Below are positions 33,378 through 45,480 of a stretch of DNA of 64,000 nt, one piece after another. The stretch is taken from positions 61,546,607 through 61,610,606 of the forward strand of contig NC_064835.1 of assembly GCF_024166365.1 (NCBI RefSeq), in the 5' to 3' direction. The translations under genes were made by a program, and so were the position numbers. Every line of letters starts with the position of its first letter. Position 1 is the stretch's first letter. The stretch is from Elephas maximus indicus. Its lineage: Eukaryota > Chordata > Mammalia > Proboscidea > Elephantidae. The notes under the pieces were generated by a model. It was not told the origin of the DNA, made no database searches, and saw only the letters and a list, made by a program, of their open reading frames with translations.

Positions 33378-34002
33378 AGGCAGGGATGAGATAGGAAAAA
33401 AAATATTAAGAAAGTGCCATCCTGTGAGATCTAACAGTAGCATTTCAGTTCAGAAGGAGTAGTCACCATAGCTGATGTCCCAGAGAGATAAGCCAGACCC
33501 TATGGCGTTGGTTGTTTTTGTTGATTTTATTAATTCATTGGTTTGACAATAAGAGAAAACAAGAGGGCTCTGAGGGCAAGAGTTGTGAGAGTAGCAGGGT
33601 GGTACACAGTAGGGAGTGGTGGGAACTGTGGCAAACCACAGTGTATGCCCCACCCAGGAAAGGTAGCCATCACTCAGCTCTGGTTAATTTTTGTCGGGAA
33701 GGAATGTGGGTGCAGTCATCGAAGAATCTGAATTTTCAAGAAAGGTCAGCGATCTGGATTTTTATATGAAATCTCATAATTTGTTTATGCTACCAGTAAT
33801 TTCAAAAACTTTTATACTCTAAAAAAAAACTATGAGGGCTGAATTAAACACATCTTCAAGCTACCAGTTTGAAATCTCTGCCTTAGTTAATGTCCTTAGT
33901 GTGATGCGGGCTAAAGCAGTTAATGCAGGTTAGGTGATTGGGCAAGGAGGGATAAAGTGGAGAGGGTGAATGTTAACTACTCTTTCAAGAAGTTGGGGGT
34001 GA

Positions 34003-34527
34003 AGGCCACATAAACCAGAGACTCCATCAACCTCAGACCAGAAGAACTAGATGGTGCCTGGTTACCATCAATGAATGCCCTGACAGGGAACACAACTGAA
34101 ATTCCCCAACAGAGAGGGAGGAAAGTGTGGAGCTGAACTCAAATTCATGTAAAAAGACCAGACTTAATGATCTGACTGAGACTGGGGGAACCCCTAAAGC
34201 CATGGCCCCCAGATGCTCTGTTAACCCAGAACTAAAACCATTTCCAAAGCCCACTCTTGAGGCAAAGTTTAGACTGGACTATAAACATAAAATAATACTT
34301 GTGAAGAGTGCTTCTTAGTTCAGATACAGACGGGCAACTCCTGTCCAGAGTCAGGATGAGAAGGCAGGAAGCGACAGGAACTGGTTGAACAGACACAAGA
34401 AACCCAGGGTGGAAAGGGGGAGTGTGCTGTCACATTATAAGGATTCCAACTAATGTCACATAACAATATGTGTATAATTTTTTGTATGAAAAATTAACTT
34501 GAGCTGTAAACTTTCACCTGAAGCACG
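34003..34527 (+). mobile_element. L1 3' UTR fragment, sense, with polyadenylation-like end
   Basis: CCACATAAACCAGAGACTCC to GTAAACTTTCACCTGAAGCA, then an A-rich end. It is the reverse complement of the 3' UTR copies at 21.2 and 22.7 kb. Confidence 0.85.
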
Positions 34528-35690
34528 ATTAAAAGAAAAGAACATCTTAAAAAGAAGAAAAAGAAGAATTTGGGGGTAAAGGAAGGGAGAAGGTGAGCAG
34601 GAGAACTTGGGAGGCAGGCAGAGTCAGGGAGGATGTTTGGAGACAGAAGAGCCATTTATAGGCTGAGAGAAAGAGAGAAGAGTTGAAGACCCAGGTGAGG
34701 AGAGGCAAAACGGGGTGGATGAGCCCAGGGATTAAGCTGCAGGAAAAATTTCTTTGTTCAAAGATGGGCTGCAACAAGGGTAAGGATACAAAGGACTAGA
34801 AGGAGGGGGTGGGAAATTGATGGATTTCATGCCTGGTGGCCTTTATTTTCTTGGGGAAGTGGGGTAGGAGATGGATCAAGAGGCTTGAAGAGAGGGGCAC
34901 AGATTAGGAATGGCATCAAGGGGTACAGGAAATGGCTCTAACAAGGGTGAGTGGAAGGCTGGTGCACTTCTGAAACTGCTAAGGGTGGGAACCCTCCACT
35001 TGCACAGTTGGGTGGTTTTCTCCAGTGGGGCTCGTGAACCTGGATGCTGGGGTTGGCTGTGAGAGTGGTTAAGCACTTGTTACCTCCCAGGTCCTGTGTC
35101 AGGTGGTTTATTTTCTTCATCTGATTTATTCTTCCTAACTCCCCTGTTTACTCAAGCTGAGTTCGGTCATGAGTAAGTGGCAACTCTGAGGTGCACACCC
35201 ATGTCTAGCAGGATTGACTGTCCATTGGGCAAACTGCCTCTACCATACCCCTGTGCCACACTGTCTCCCACTGTCAGTGGATTCTGGTCTGGGCATTGGC
35301 TGGATAGTATGACTGTGAATCAAGGAGTGAGAAAGTGGAGGGTGTAATGAAAGAGTCTGAAATAATCAGCCATTGGTGGCCCATGGAGAAAAAAGTGAGG
35401 GCAGAAAGGGCTGATAAACTAAAGGGACAGAAAGGCTGGGAGGAGGGGGAAGACTTGATGAGGTCCAGGAGACAGTCAATGACAGCTTGAACCAGGACAG
35501 GGGTAATGGGGTTGGTGGGGAGGGAATGTATTCTTGAGACCTTTCAATATGGCGTGGAGATGAGGAAAAGGAATGAGCTGAGGATGACTCCAGTGTGTCT
35601 ACCCTGTGCAAGTGGGTGGAGAGTTAAGCCTTTAACCAAGATCTGACCTTGCTTACCTCTTCAAATTCATGTCATGCTACGCTTTCCTTT
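34528..35690 (+). other. SLC4A5: Intronic sequence with no recognised feature
   Basis: A purine-rich lead-in (AAAAAGAAGAAAAAGAAG) and otherwise unassigned sequence. Confidence 0.45.
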
Positions 35691-35700
35691 GCTTACCATG

Positions 35701-36206
35701 TGTCTTGGTCACCTAGTGCCGCAACAACAGAAATACCACAAGTAGATGGCTTTAACAGAGAGATTTATTCTCACAGTCAAGTACGCTAGAAGTCCAAATT
35801 CAGGGTGCCAGTTCCGGGGGGAGACTTTCTTCTCTCTGTCAACTCTGGAGTAAGGTCCTTGTCATCAGTCTTCCCATAGTCTAGGAACTTCTCTGCGCAG
35901 GAGCCTCAGGTCCAAAGACACGCTGTGCTCCTGGCTCTGCTTTTTTGGTGGTATGAGGTCCCCATATCTTTCTGCTTGCTTCTTTCTTTTATATCTCAAA
36001 AGAGATTGGCTTAAGACTGTCTAATCTTATAGATCTCATCAATATAACTGCCACTAATCCATCTCATTGCATCACAGTGATAGGATTTACAACACATAGG
36101 AAAATCACACCACGTGACAAAATGATAGACAATCATACAATACTGGGAATCATGGCCTAACCAAGTTTGACATATATTTCTGGGGGACACAATTCAATCC
36201 ATGACA
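35701..36206 (-). mobile_element. MaLR-type solo LTR, antisense, with 5-bp CCATG duplication
   Basis: It runs from TGTCTTGGTCACC to ATTCAATCCATGACA, so in its own orientation it begins TGTC and ends CA as LTRs do. CCATG flanks it at 35696-35700 and 36207-36211. It is the best-delimited of the six related LTRs. No internal retroviral sequence is present, so it is a solo LTR. Confidence 0.92.
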
Positions 36207-37008
36207 CCATGTCTAACCACACTAACCAGCACATTCCCATCTCAGAGTCTTTGGAACATTTGGAACACTCTTCTTTCTCTCGCTAGACAATATGCTTGAG
36301 AGAACACAGGCATGTAGGCCTTCTTCACAGCTTTATTTTCCAACACCTAGAACAATGCCTGGCACATAGTAAGCGTTCATTAAGCATTGAGTGGAAGAAA
36401 GAATGAGTGAGTGAATGGATGAACCCAGGAGATGTGTGATGGGAAAGAGTATAGATTCAGTGTTGGAATGCTGAGTTTTGAGGTACCTGGGAGACACGCA
36501 GGAGGTGATATCCTGTGGGCAGTAGGAAGGCAGGTTGGAGTTAGGGCACAGGCTGTCAGTTTGCCCTTGATCTCCCTGCCAGTGAAGAAGGTGGGCCCAC
36601 TGGCACATGGTGCATGTACTTTTGCATGGCTGACTGCCCCTTGAAGACCAGTGCACTGGGAGTTGACTGGTTTGGAGCCCAGTGAGGAAAAGGATCTCTC
36701 TGGGATTGTTAGGCTGGAGCTGGGTCACGGTCTTTCTCATTTCACTTTTCTATTCTGTAACCTGGACTTGATGCTGCCCTGAAGTCTGAATTCAGACTAA
36801 ATTCTACCACCTCTTTTATCTCAAAGAGTATCTTGCCCACCTCCAACCCACAGCGATATGAGTCCAGCCTCACTCAGAAGCTGGACTTAGTACTACTGAA
36901 CCAGGAAATACTTCTCCCTGTGTTTGGTTCCTGCTCCATTTCTATCAGCTTTGTGGCCCTACTGCCTGCTATAGGACATACAGCAGACCTGCTGCCCTCC
37001 ATTTGCAG
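36207..37008 (+). other. SLC4A5: Intronic sequence; MIR/L2 3' piece at 36340-36425
   Basis: CCTAGAACAATGCCTGGCAC and TAGTAAGCGTTCATTAAGC mark an old SINE/LINE2 3' end. The remainder up to the acceptor of coding exon 3 is unassigned. Confidence 0.6.
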
Positions 37009-37138
37009 GGTCTCCAGCTGCTGAGCAGCTCCAGGACATCCTGGGGGAGGAAGATGAGGCTCCCAACCCCACCCTCTTCACAGAGATGGACACTCTACAG
37101 CATGACGGAGACCAGATGGAGTGGAAGGAGTCAGCCAG
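37009..37138 (+). CDS. SLC4A5: SLC4A5 coding exon 3
   Basis: The acceptor is CCCTCCATTTGCAG and the donor CCAG|GTGAGG. The 130 nt complete Arg91 (C + GG), encode residues 92-133 and end with AG of Arg134. The peptide contains [18 protein letters not shown] and FTEMDTLQ, followed by an acidic, Trp-containing stretch ending WKESAR. The ILGEEDE...LFTE(M/L)D...EMEWKE(S/T)AR pattern is shared by electrogenic NBCs (SLC4A4 and SLC4A5) and marks entry into the conserved cytoplasmic domain. The exact residues match SLC4A5. It is flanked by a 17.7-kb and a 20-kb intron. An internal Met (FTEMD) would be the first in-frame start for any transcript beginning in the preceding intron. Confidence 0.95.
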
Positions 37139-38215
37139 GTGAGGCAAGAGCCCTGGAGGGACATGGGGGTCGGGGACTGCCCACTGTGGCCTACGTGGGA
37201 TCTAGGCTGGGCTGACCCTCCTGGTGGGAAGGGCCACCATCCAGGGGCACCTCATCTTTTGAGTTCTGCCAGGGAGCTTCCTGGTCCCCAGAGACCCGCC
37301 CACCTGCCTTCCTTGGTGTCCAGAACTGTGTTGCACACTAAGGACAAAACAAAAAATGTATGACTTTATCTTTATCCACAAAGAAGTTAAAATCTAAGTG
37401 GGAAGGTAGAACAGTCACCAGTGAGGCCATTAGAGAAAAATACAAGGGTATATATTCTTCAATGCCAAATAGTTCAAACTAAATGCTATTGGAGAAGGTA
37501 AGATCCAAGTGGGCTGGGGTAGATAGGGAGGCTCCTTGGAGGGCAGGAAATGTGTGCCAGGTATGTTAAGCCTGAGTGGCAGTGAAAATCCAGATATAGA
37601 CATCCAGTGGGCTGCTGAAGAAAGGGACTTGGCAGAGTTTGAGGCTGGCACTGCAGAGTTGGAGCCATGGAGGAAAGCGTAGGAGGCAGGAAGAGCTCTG
37701 TATATGGGATCAGTAGGAGGAAGAAGAGAGCCAGGAGGCTGGAGGGGAGCCGCGATGGTGAAGTCATGGAAGTCAAGACAGGATCAAGGGGAGGAGTGGG
37801 CTGGCCATACCCCCGGTGCCTGGGACAGATCGGCCTCAGAACTGAACTGGATTGGATGGCAGTCCCAATGCTGCAAAGAGCCCAAGGAGAAGGAAGGATA
37901 TGGTGGGAGGCAGCAGGAGGGGTTGGTGAGAGGAGGAGAGACCCTGGACAGGAAGTTGAGAGAGCCTGGGAGACAGACTATATGGATGTTTCTCAACCTT
38001 TTTTACGTTACACACACCCCCTGGAGAAAAATTTAATTTAACTTTATTAAATTAAAATTTAATTTACTTCTAAGGAGAGAAATAAAATACTAAGGAATGA
38101 GATTTTGTCAGATAGGATTGAGCTTTGAAGGGCTACAAACCATTATAATAGCTAAGATTTTTTACTCCTCCAAGAACCAAGTTTCACTCCCTTGAGGGTG
38201 ATATCACCCAAGGTG
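37139..38215 (+). other. SLC4A5: Start of the 20-kb SLC4A5 intron
   Basis: L2-like text at 37380-37990 (GTGGGAAGGTAGAACAGTC, GGCAGTCCCAATGC). An AT-rich, self-complementary stretch lies at 38030-38070 (TTTATTAAATTAAAATTTAA). No exon seen. Confidence 0.45.
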
Positions 38216-38224
38216 AGAATGCGT

Positions 38225-38487
38225 GGGACCAGCTCTCCCCCCACCACCAGTTGTAATCCATAGGGTTTTCAGTGACTGATTTTCATAAGCAGATCCCCAG
38301 ACCTTTCTTCTTAGTCTGCCTTGGTCTGGAAGCTCCACTGAAACCTTGTTTTGCATCATAACAACACGCGAGCCTCCACTGACAGATGGATGGTAACTGT
38401 ACATGAGGTGCATTAGCCAGGGATCAAACCCGGGTCTCCCATGTGGAAGGCAAGAATTCTACCACTGAGCCACCACTACTCCCCACT
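38225..38487 (-). mobile_element. tRNA-Gly-headed SINE, antisense
   Basis: The right end (GGGATCAAACCCGGGTCTCC, GAATTCTACCACTGAGCCAC) is a clear antisense tRNA-Gly-like head with the B-box sequence intact. The left part carries TGTAATCCATAGGGTTTTCA. Confidence 0.9.
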
Positions 38488-38494
38488 GAGCCCT

Positions 38495-40240
38495 GTGTTG
38501 TTAGGTGCCATCCAGTTGGTTCCGACTCATAGCCACGTGGTTCACAATAGAATGAAATACTGCCCGGTCCTGCACCATCCTCAGGGGTGTTGTTATTCTT
38601 GAGCCCATTGTTGCAGCCACTGTGTCAAACCACCTCATTGAGGGTCTTCCTCTTTTTCCTGACCCTCTGCTTTACCAAGCATGATGTCCTTCTCCAGGGA
38701 CTGGTCCCTCCTGATAACACGTCCAAAATATGGGAGACAAAGTCTTGTCATGCCTGCTTCTAAGGAGCATTCTGGTAGTACTTCTTCCAAGACAGATCTG
38801 TTCATTCTTTTGGCAATCCATGGCATATTCAATATTCTTCTCTAATACTACAATTCAAAGGCATCAATTCTTCTTCAGTCTTCCTTATAGTCCAGATTTC
38901 GCATGCATATGAGGTGATTGAAAATAACTGTGGCTTGGGTGAGGAACACCTTAGTCCTCAAGGCGACATCTTTGTTTTTACAATTTAAAGAGGTCTTTTG
39001 CAGTAGATTGCCCAATGAAATATGTGGTTTGATTTTTTTTCTTTTTCTTGTGCTTAAAGTGAAGGTTTACAGCTCAAGTTAATTTCTCATTTAAAAAATT
39101 ATACATATATTGTTTTGTGACATTGGTTGCAAACCCCGAATATGACAGCACACTCCCCCTTTCAACCCTGGGTTCCCTGTGTCCATTCAACCAGTTCCTG
39201 TCCCTTCCTGCCTTCTCATCCTGCTTTTGGACAGGAGCTGCCCATTTGGTCTCATATATTTGAATGAACTAAGAAACACATTACTCACATGTATTGTTTT
39301 TTTGTTTTATAGTCCTGTTTAATCTTTGTCAGAAGAGTAGGCTTTGGGAATGTTTCAGTTCTGGTTAACAGAGCATCCAGGGGCCATAGTTTCATGGATT
39401 CTTCCAGTCTCTGTCAGACCATTAAGTCTGGTCTTTTTACGTGAATTTGAATTGTGTTCTACATTTTTGTCCCTCTCTGTCTGGGACACTCTGTTGTGTT
39501 CCCTGTCAGGGTGGTCATTGGTGGTAGCTGGGCACCATCTAGGTCTTCTGGTCTCAGGCTGGTGGGGTCTCTGGTTCATTTGGTCCTCCAGTCTTTTGGG
39601 CTAGTATTTTCCTTGCATCTTTTATTTTCTTCATTCTCCTTTGCTCCAAGTGGGATGGGACCGATAGATTTATCTTGTCATTTGATTTCTTGACTGCTGC
39701 TTCCATGAGCATTGATTGTGGATCCAAGTAAAATGAAATCCTTGACAACTTCAACATTTTCTCTGCTTATCACGACATTTCTTATTGGTCCAGTGGTGAG
39801 GATTTTTGTTTTCTTTACATTAAGGCATAATCCATACTGAAGGCTGTGGTCTTTGATCTTCAAGTCCACTTCACTTTCAGCAAACAAGGTCGTGTGTCAT
39901 TTGCATATCCCAGGCTGTTAATAAGTCTTCTTTCAATCCTGATGCTGCATTCTTCTTCATATAGTCGAGCTTCTCGGATTATTTGCTCAGCATACAGGTT
40001 GAATAAGTATGGTGAAAGGGTACAACCGTGGTGCACACCTTAACTGATTTTAAACCAAGAAATAGCCCCTTGTTCTGCTTGAACAACTGGCTCTTGGTCT
40101 ATGTACAGGTTCCTCATGAGCACAATTAAGAGTTCTGGAATTCCCATTCTTTGCAATGTTATTCATAATTTGTTATGATCCACACAGTCTAATGTTTACC
40201 TGTTTTATTGACTATGCAAAGGCATTCGACTGTGTCTAGA
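38495..40240 (-). mobile_element. RTE-type LINE, antisense, split by an L1 and with an inverted 5' end
   Basis: 38495-39030 is the 3' end (minus strand contains KRMNRSVLEEVLPECSLEAG). 39675-40195 is further into the RT domain (minus strand includes KIKDHSLQYGL and, at the left-hand end of the ORF, DFILLGSTINAHGSSSQEIK). An antisense L1 3' UTR (39031-39674) separates them. At 40199-40238 the orientation flips: the + strand reads FIDYAKAFDCV, which normally precedes the DCVDHNKLW encoded on the minus strand at 40195-40170. Stops and frameshifts show it is inactive. Confidence 0.85.
39031..39674 (-). mobile_element. L1 3' end, antisense, inserted in the RTE element
   Basis: TTGTGCTTAAAGTGAAGGTT to GATGGGACCGATAGATTTATC. 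The TTTGATTT motif borders both sides (GTGGTTTGATTTTTT and GTCATTTGATTTCTT), and the interrupted RTE text is contiguous in the copy at 12.35 kb. Confidence 0.88.
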
Positions 40241-43200
40241 AGGAGACTCTTCTTGAAATATAAAGGGGTCTGGCAGTCATTGTCTGCGGGGTGGTGTACT
40301 TCCCTACAAGGTAGGCTTTTTGAGAAAAACATCTGAGGAGACCTTGGAAAGTTCTGAGTATGACTTGGCTCAAACTAAGAGTGAAAAGAAAGTGGTATCT
40401 AGAAGTTAAAATGACTGAACCCAATTCCAAGCAGATCCCAGAGAGGAGCAGGCTGAGGACCAACTCAGGAAACAGTGGGGGCAGAGTTGCTGAGTGCTTT
40501 CCCTCATCTGAGTGCCCTTACTCTACTTTTGCTCCAACCTCCTCTAATCTTCTCTCTCACTAACTCCACCCAATTTCCAGCTAAGTGTTTGAGGCAAGCC
40601 TTTAATGAGGTCAGAATGAGGATTTGACCATTGGCCAAGGTGTCCACTGTGGCCTGGACAGTATTTCTGTGTCCTCCTCTGGGAAAACAGCAACAGTAGA
40701 GGTGCTTGGAGTCAGGCCCATTGGGGGTGTCACCTCCACTGAAGAATGGGAAGCATTTCCCTCAGCTAACAGACCGTGGGATCCATAGGGAAGCCAGAGG
40801 TCTCAGAAGCTTCCAGAATCTAAGATTCAGAAAATCCTGGTGCGTTTTTTGTCACCTTAGAGTAACAGGAGCAAATGATGTGTTGGGGGAGGGAACAACC
40901 CCTCACAGACACTTAGGCCCCAGGAGGGTGGTAGGTCCAACTATACCCACATCAAAGAGAATAGAGTAGGCGACCCTTTAATAAAAGTATTTAATTTGCT
41001 GCAGGGAGTGTTTACTTTATTGAATTAGGAGATTAACAGACTGAAAATCTCAAATCCACAAAGAATTTTCCCCGGTGGTTCTTTGTCAGGGGTTATTAGT
41101 TTGGGGGGATGTTTTGGGCCCTTGAAGAAGGAATCCCTCCTGGATGGATTTAAGTGGGTTTTTGAGCTATGCTGAGCCTTGCTCCTGTGAACATAAAGGG
41201 GGCTGTGTGTGCCGACGTCATTTCTAATGTGATCAATGCGGGTAGGTCAGGCCGTTAATAACATAGATTTTTATTAACTCTGTCTGTAGTATTCCCCTGA
41301 GGAAATGCAGCTGGCCCTTTGCTGATAATGACCTTGCCTGAAGGGAGGGCTGGATCAAGTGGGGTGGGGGAGACCCCTTCTCTGAGCAAACAATTTACCC
41401 AGAATTCCATTCTCTTCCCAGCCCTGTCTGCCTGATTGCAAGGGGAGGGGAGGGAGGGAGAGTGACCTGGGTTGGAGGCCACCCAAATGTGGAGGGCTCT
41501 TTGGGGTTACTCAAAAATAACCAGAGCTTAATGTCTCCCAAGAGCTCTGAAAGCAAAGCGAATTCCAAATCCAAGCTGCTTCTGATCTCAACCCAGAGCA
41601 GACCAAAAGCATGAACCTGCCAGAAAGCTCTTAGGAGACACACATGCTCCGAGAACATTCCTGCACTGACCAGGAAAGGGCAGAATGAGGGGCAGGAGAA
41701 GTGGGTCAGCCTGGTGGAGTCAAACGAGATCAGTACATTTGCAAAAGCCCTGAGTGATTCTCCGCACGTAGCTTGAACATTCCGTTCAACCCTGAAGCTG
41801 TTCCCCTTTAAGACCTTGTATAATGCCCTCTCAGCATTATTTTCCCCCTTAGTCTGGAACAGAATGCACCCCCAGCTCTCTGGTCTCACTACCCATCTGC
41901 AACCAACCTCATGGGGCCAGAACTGCCCACTCTACATATAAAGCAGAGTAGGAAGCTAAGAGCTTCTAGCACAGAAATGATCAACCTCATTCATTCATTC
42001 AGCTGATGTTTACTCAGTGCTTGCTATCTGCAAGCCCTGAGCTAGGTTCTGGAGATACAAAAATGAACATGGCAGATGTAATCCCTGCCCGCTCAAGCTC
42101 ACAGCCTAACAGGGCAGATAGGCACATAACCCGGCATTTCACGATGAAGTGCTATGAAAGCGCAGTGTAGGGCCACTGGACCCAGACAGGAGGGGCCAAG
42201 GAAGGCTTCCAGGAGGAAGAGGTGTTCAAACTGAGACCTGAAGAATGAGTCGGAGTTAGCCAGGAGAGGGTAGGGACAGAGAAAGAGGCCGCTGAACAAG
42301 GAGTAGCAGAAGTCCCTGTGGCTGGACTGTAGAGCCAAGAGTGGGAAGTGGCTGGGGCCTTATGCAGGCCCTGATGTGGAATTTTAACCTGATGTTGTGA
42401 GCTTTGGAGGACCATTGAAGGGCTTTAGGTGTGCAAGAGACAGGCTCACGTATGTGTTTTAGACCAATCACTGGTTTCGGTGTGTAGAATGGATAAATGG
42501 AGGCAAGACTCAGCCAGCTAGGAGGCTGGTCCAGATCAAAGATGATGAGACCCTGGACTAAGATGTTGGATAGAAAGGTGGGGTGGAGTTGAAACATACT
42601 TTGACAGGTAGACTTGACCGGACTTGATGACAGATGGTATGTTGGGGAGAAGGATAGTCAGGGAGATACCCAGGTTTCCAGCTTGGGCAAATGAGTCACG
42701 CATGGTAGGAATTTAGGAAACACAAGATACTTAGTGAAGTTTTATTTTGTTGGCTGTTTTAGGGGAGGTTGATGATGAGTTCTATTTTTGCATTTATGTC
42801 TGAGGAAACTCTGAGTGGAGATCTCCAGGGTCATCGTGTAGATATATGTCTGGAGTTGAGAAGAGAAACTGGGTCAGCAATATAGATTTGTGACTCATCA
42901 GCATCTGGATGGAAATCAAACCCATAGAAAAGGATAAGGTTCCCCCAGAAACCTGTGAAGTAAGAAGAGCCCAGGACAGAACCCCTAGGAATACTAACAT
43001 TTAAGAGATGGGCAGAGAAAGAGGAGCCCGTAGGAGACTGAGAAGGAGCAACCAGAGAGATAGTAGGGGGAACAAGAAGAGTGCAGATTTCCTGGAAACC
43101 AGGCAGACATTCAAGATGGACTGAGTGGCCAGCAAGAACAAATGCAGAGAAAGGTAGAGAAGGAAAAGAACTGAAGGGCAGAGCAACGCTGGCAGCCTCA

Positions 43201-44010
43201 GTGGAGGAGTGGGAGCTGAAGCCAGTGGCAGCGTGTAGAAAAGTGAGTTAGAAGTAAGACGGTGGGTTCAGCAAGTGTGGACAGTTCTTCCAAGAGGCTG
43301 GTCAGTGAAGGAGAGGAGTTAGAGAAGTCTCTCAAGGGCACATAGATGGGGTCAAGGGAGATTTTTGTTTTTTGAGGACGAGAGAGATCCAAGCATAGTG
43401 AATGCTGATAGAAGGGGCCAGAAGAGAGAGGTTTAAAAGTGTAAGAAGCTGAGAGGGGTTGTGGCATGGAGGAGGCCCCTGGGCCCAGGTAGAGGGGCTC
43501 CCAGCCAGGAAGGCCAACACCCCTCCTCCGGTAACAAAGCCGAAGGAACAAAGGGCCAGGTGGCTGCAGCAGGTTTGGAGGCTCCAAGAAGGGAGTTGAG
43601 AGAGATTCAGGCTGGTGACTTCCAGGCTGATCTCTCGTTCAAGGAGGGGGAAGTGGAAGAGGTGACTGGAGAAGCTGGGGAATGCCAAGTAGTCTTTCCA
43701 GGGTGAAGCAGGTGGTTCTGGTTTATTGCAGTGAAGCCATGCATGGAGATTTGTGTCAGATGAAGGTTCTTAAAGTTGTTTGACTTTGACCTTCTGCATA
43801 TCTGCTGATCTGGACAACTGTACTAGTCATTATCAAGTTGATTTTGCATCCAGTATCTAACTTGGACCTCCTCTCTTTCTCTAGTCAAACAAACACTGCT
43901 ACCTGAGGCTTATATAATTCAGAACCTGGATCAAGTTCCAGGTAAAATAGACAAGGTTTCCCCAGTTCTCAGAGGCCCTGGGCTCCAGCCAGCACTTTTG
44001 CCTGCTAGCT
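40241..44010 (+). other. SLC4A5: Intronic sequence; old L2-like remnants
   Basis: 41990-42260 (CATTCATTCATTCAGCTGAT, TTCTGGAGATACAAAAATGA, GAAGGCTTCCAGGAGGAAG) and 42640-43700 resemble decayed LINE2-type sequence. Long minus-strand frames here (for example 41395-41889 and 43198-43587) show no recognised domain or splice context, and I do not call them genes. Confidence 0.45.
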
Positions 44011-44755
44011 GTGTGAATGCAGAATGGGGGCTCTGCTGGGGGCTTTCCTCCCCCAGACACAAGGCGATCACGGACAGCACAGCCCTTGGCGGGGCTGGGC
44101 CACCCTCAAAGATCCTGCAGCCAGGTTGATGGCACGATCCACATTGATGGGGACAGCCAGGGAGTGATGCAAGCCCATCACACTGTGACCCCAGATGGTA
44201 GGATCAGATTAGTTGGCCAGTGAGTGTGATAGGAGGACAGGGAATGGAAGGGAGATGGCAGGAACCAGAGCAGTCAGGTGTGACTGGCTGGCAGCTCCTC
44301 AGAACCCTGGAGGTGGTCAGCAAGAAGGACCACCTCCCCCCAGCCGAAGACATCCTTGGAGAGCTCCCACAGTTGCAGTCATCAGGAGGGGAGGAGTCCC
44401 ACAATCTGAGCACCTTGCCTGTCAAGGGACCCCGGTATACGCCCACTCCACACTTATCGACATGGTTAGGTTCCAAGACCAGGTCATTACGTGAAAACCG
44501 GTGTTATGCGAATTTTGGAGGATGACCACATCAGATCATAAAATGCAGGATGACTACATCATTACCTACTGCCAAATTACGTCATTACATAACTGCCAAA
44601 ACGCTGAGAATCATGGCCCAGCCAAGTTACTCTCGCCTTGCACCTTGGCACTTGTTTCTGCCAGATGTACGTCGTTAATGCACAAAATAGTAAATTTCTT
44701 TACTATTGTCATATATGCAAAATATCAGATAATGAGATAGCCAGTGTATATATAT
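44011..44755. repeat. Unassigned sequence with a possible old DNA-transposon piece (44430-44740)
   Basis: GTTAGGTTCCAAGACCAGGT and AACCGGTGTTATGCGAATTT resemble words found in decayed cut-and-paste transposons, but I cannot name the family. The open frames at 44017-44525 have no recognised similarity. Confidence 0.3.
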
Positions 44756-45058
44756 GGAAACCTGGTGGTGTAATGATTAAGAGATATGGCTTCTAGCCAA
44801 AAGGTCAGCAGTTCAAATCCACCAGGCACTCCTTGGAAACCCTATGGGGCAGTTTTACTCTGTCCTATACGGTCGCTATGAATCAGAATCGACTTCACGG
44901 TACTGGGTTTGGTTTGGTTTTTGGTTTATATATATACATAAAAACAAAACAAACCAAATCTGCTGCCCCATAGAGTTTCCAAGGAGCGCCTGGCGGATTC
45001 AAACTGCCAACCCTTTGGTTGGCAGCCGTAGCACTTAACCACTATGCCACCAGGGTTT
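44756..45058. mobile_element. Inverted AfroSINE pair: sense 44756-44925, antisense 44940-45058
   Basis: Sense copy: GGAAACCTGGTGGTGTAATG to GGTACTGGGTTTGG. Antisense copy: CTGCCCCATAGAGTTTCC, GAGCGCCTGGCGGATTC, TATGCCACCAGGGTTTCC. Only about 15 bp of TATATA sequence separates them, and a TATATACACATA microsatellite (45060-45118) follows, so a transcript could fold into a long hairpin. Confidence 0.92.
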
Positions 45059-45118
45059 CCAATATATATATACACATACATATATATGTATATGTGTACA
45101 TATACACATATATACTTT

Positions 45119-45480
45119 AACGTTTTATTATGGAAAATTTCAAACATCAAAAGTAGAGAGGAATAGTATAATGAGTCCCCATATACCCATCACCCACTCT
45201 CATCAATAATTAATATTTATCTGTTTCTACCATTTTTTTGTTTTGTTTGCTTTTGGAGCTTTTGTTTTGTTGTTTGTTTTTGCTGGAGCATTTTAATGAA
45301 AATCCCAGATGTAAATATTTCAATACTTTTTTTTAATGCAAAATTAGGATTTCTTTTGTAAACACAACCACAAGTCATTGTATCATCTAACAAAATTAAG
45401 AATAATTTCTTAACATCATCTGATACTAGTCTAGATTTCCCTTATTATCTCAAAGGCACCTTTTTATTGTTGGCTTATAC
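45119..45480 (-). mobile_element. Old L1 3' region, antisense
   Basis: TTTATTATGGAAAATTTCAA, TCCCCATATACCCATCACCC and AACACAACCACAAGTCATTG are typical old L1 3' UTR text. Similar text recurs at 50.9 and 51.2 kb. Confidence 0.6.

Noticed and set aside
35701-36206. A possible full endogenous retrovirus around the LTRs
   Set aside because: Each LTR stands alone, with host sequence or other repeats directly on both sides. No gag, pol or env similarity was seen.
38225-38487. Possible tRNA-Gly gene on the minus strand (also at 57550 and 27290)
   Set aside because: The tRNA-like part is the head of a dispersed SINE. The body and tail match other SINE copies and the arms no longer fold as a functional tRNA.
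41395-41889. 164-codon minus-strand frame in the 20-kb intron
   Set aside because: No recognised domain, no splice-consistent neighbours and an antisense position. I could not support it as a gene.
44017-44525. Possible exon in the 20-kb intron (open + strand frames)
   Set aside because: The SLC4A5 protein continues directly from coding exon 3 (37138) to coding exon 4 (57163) with matching phase, and the peptide has no NBC similarity.
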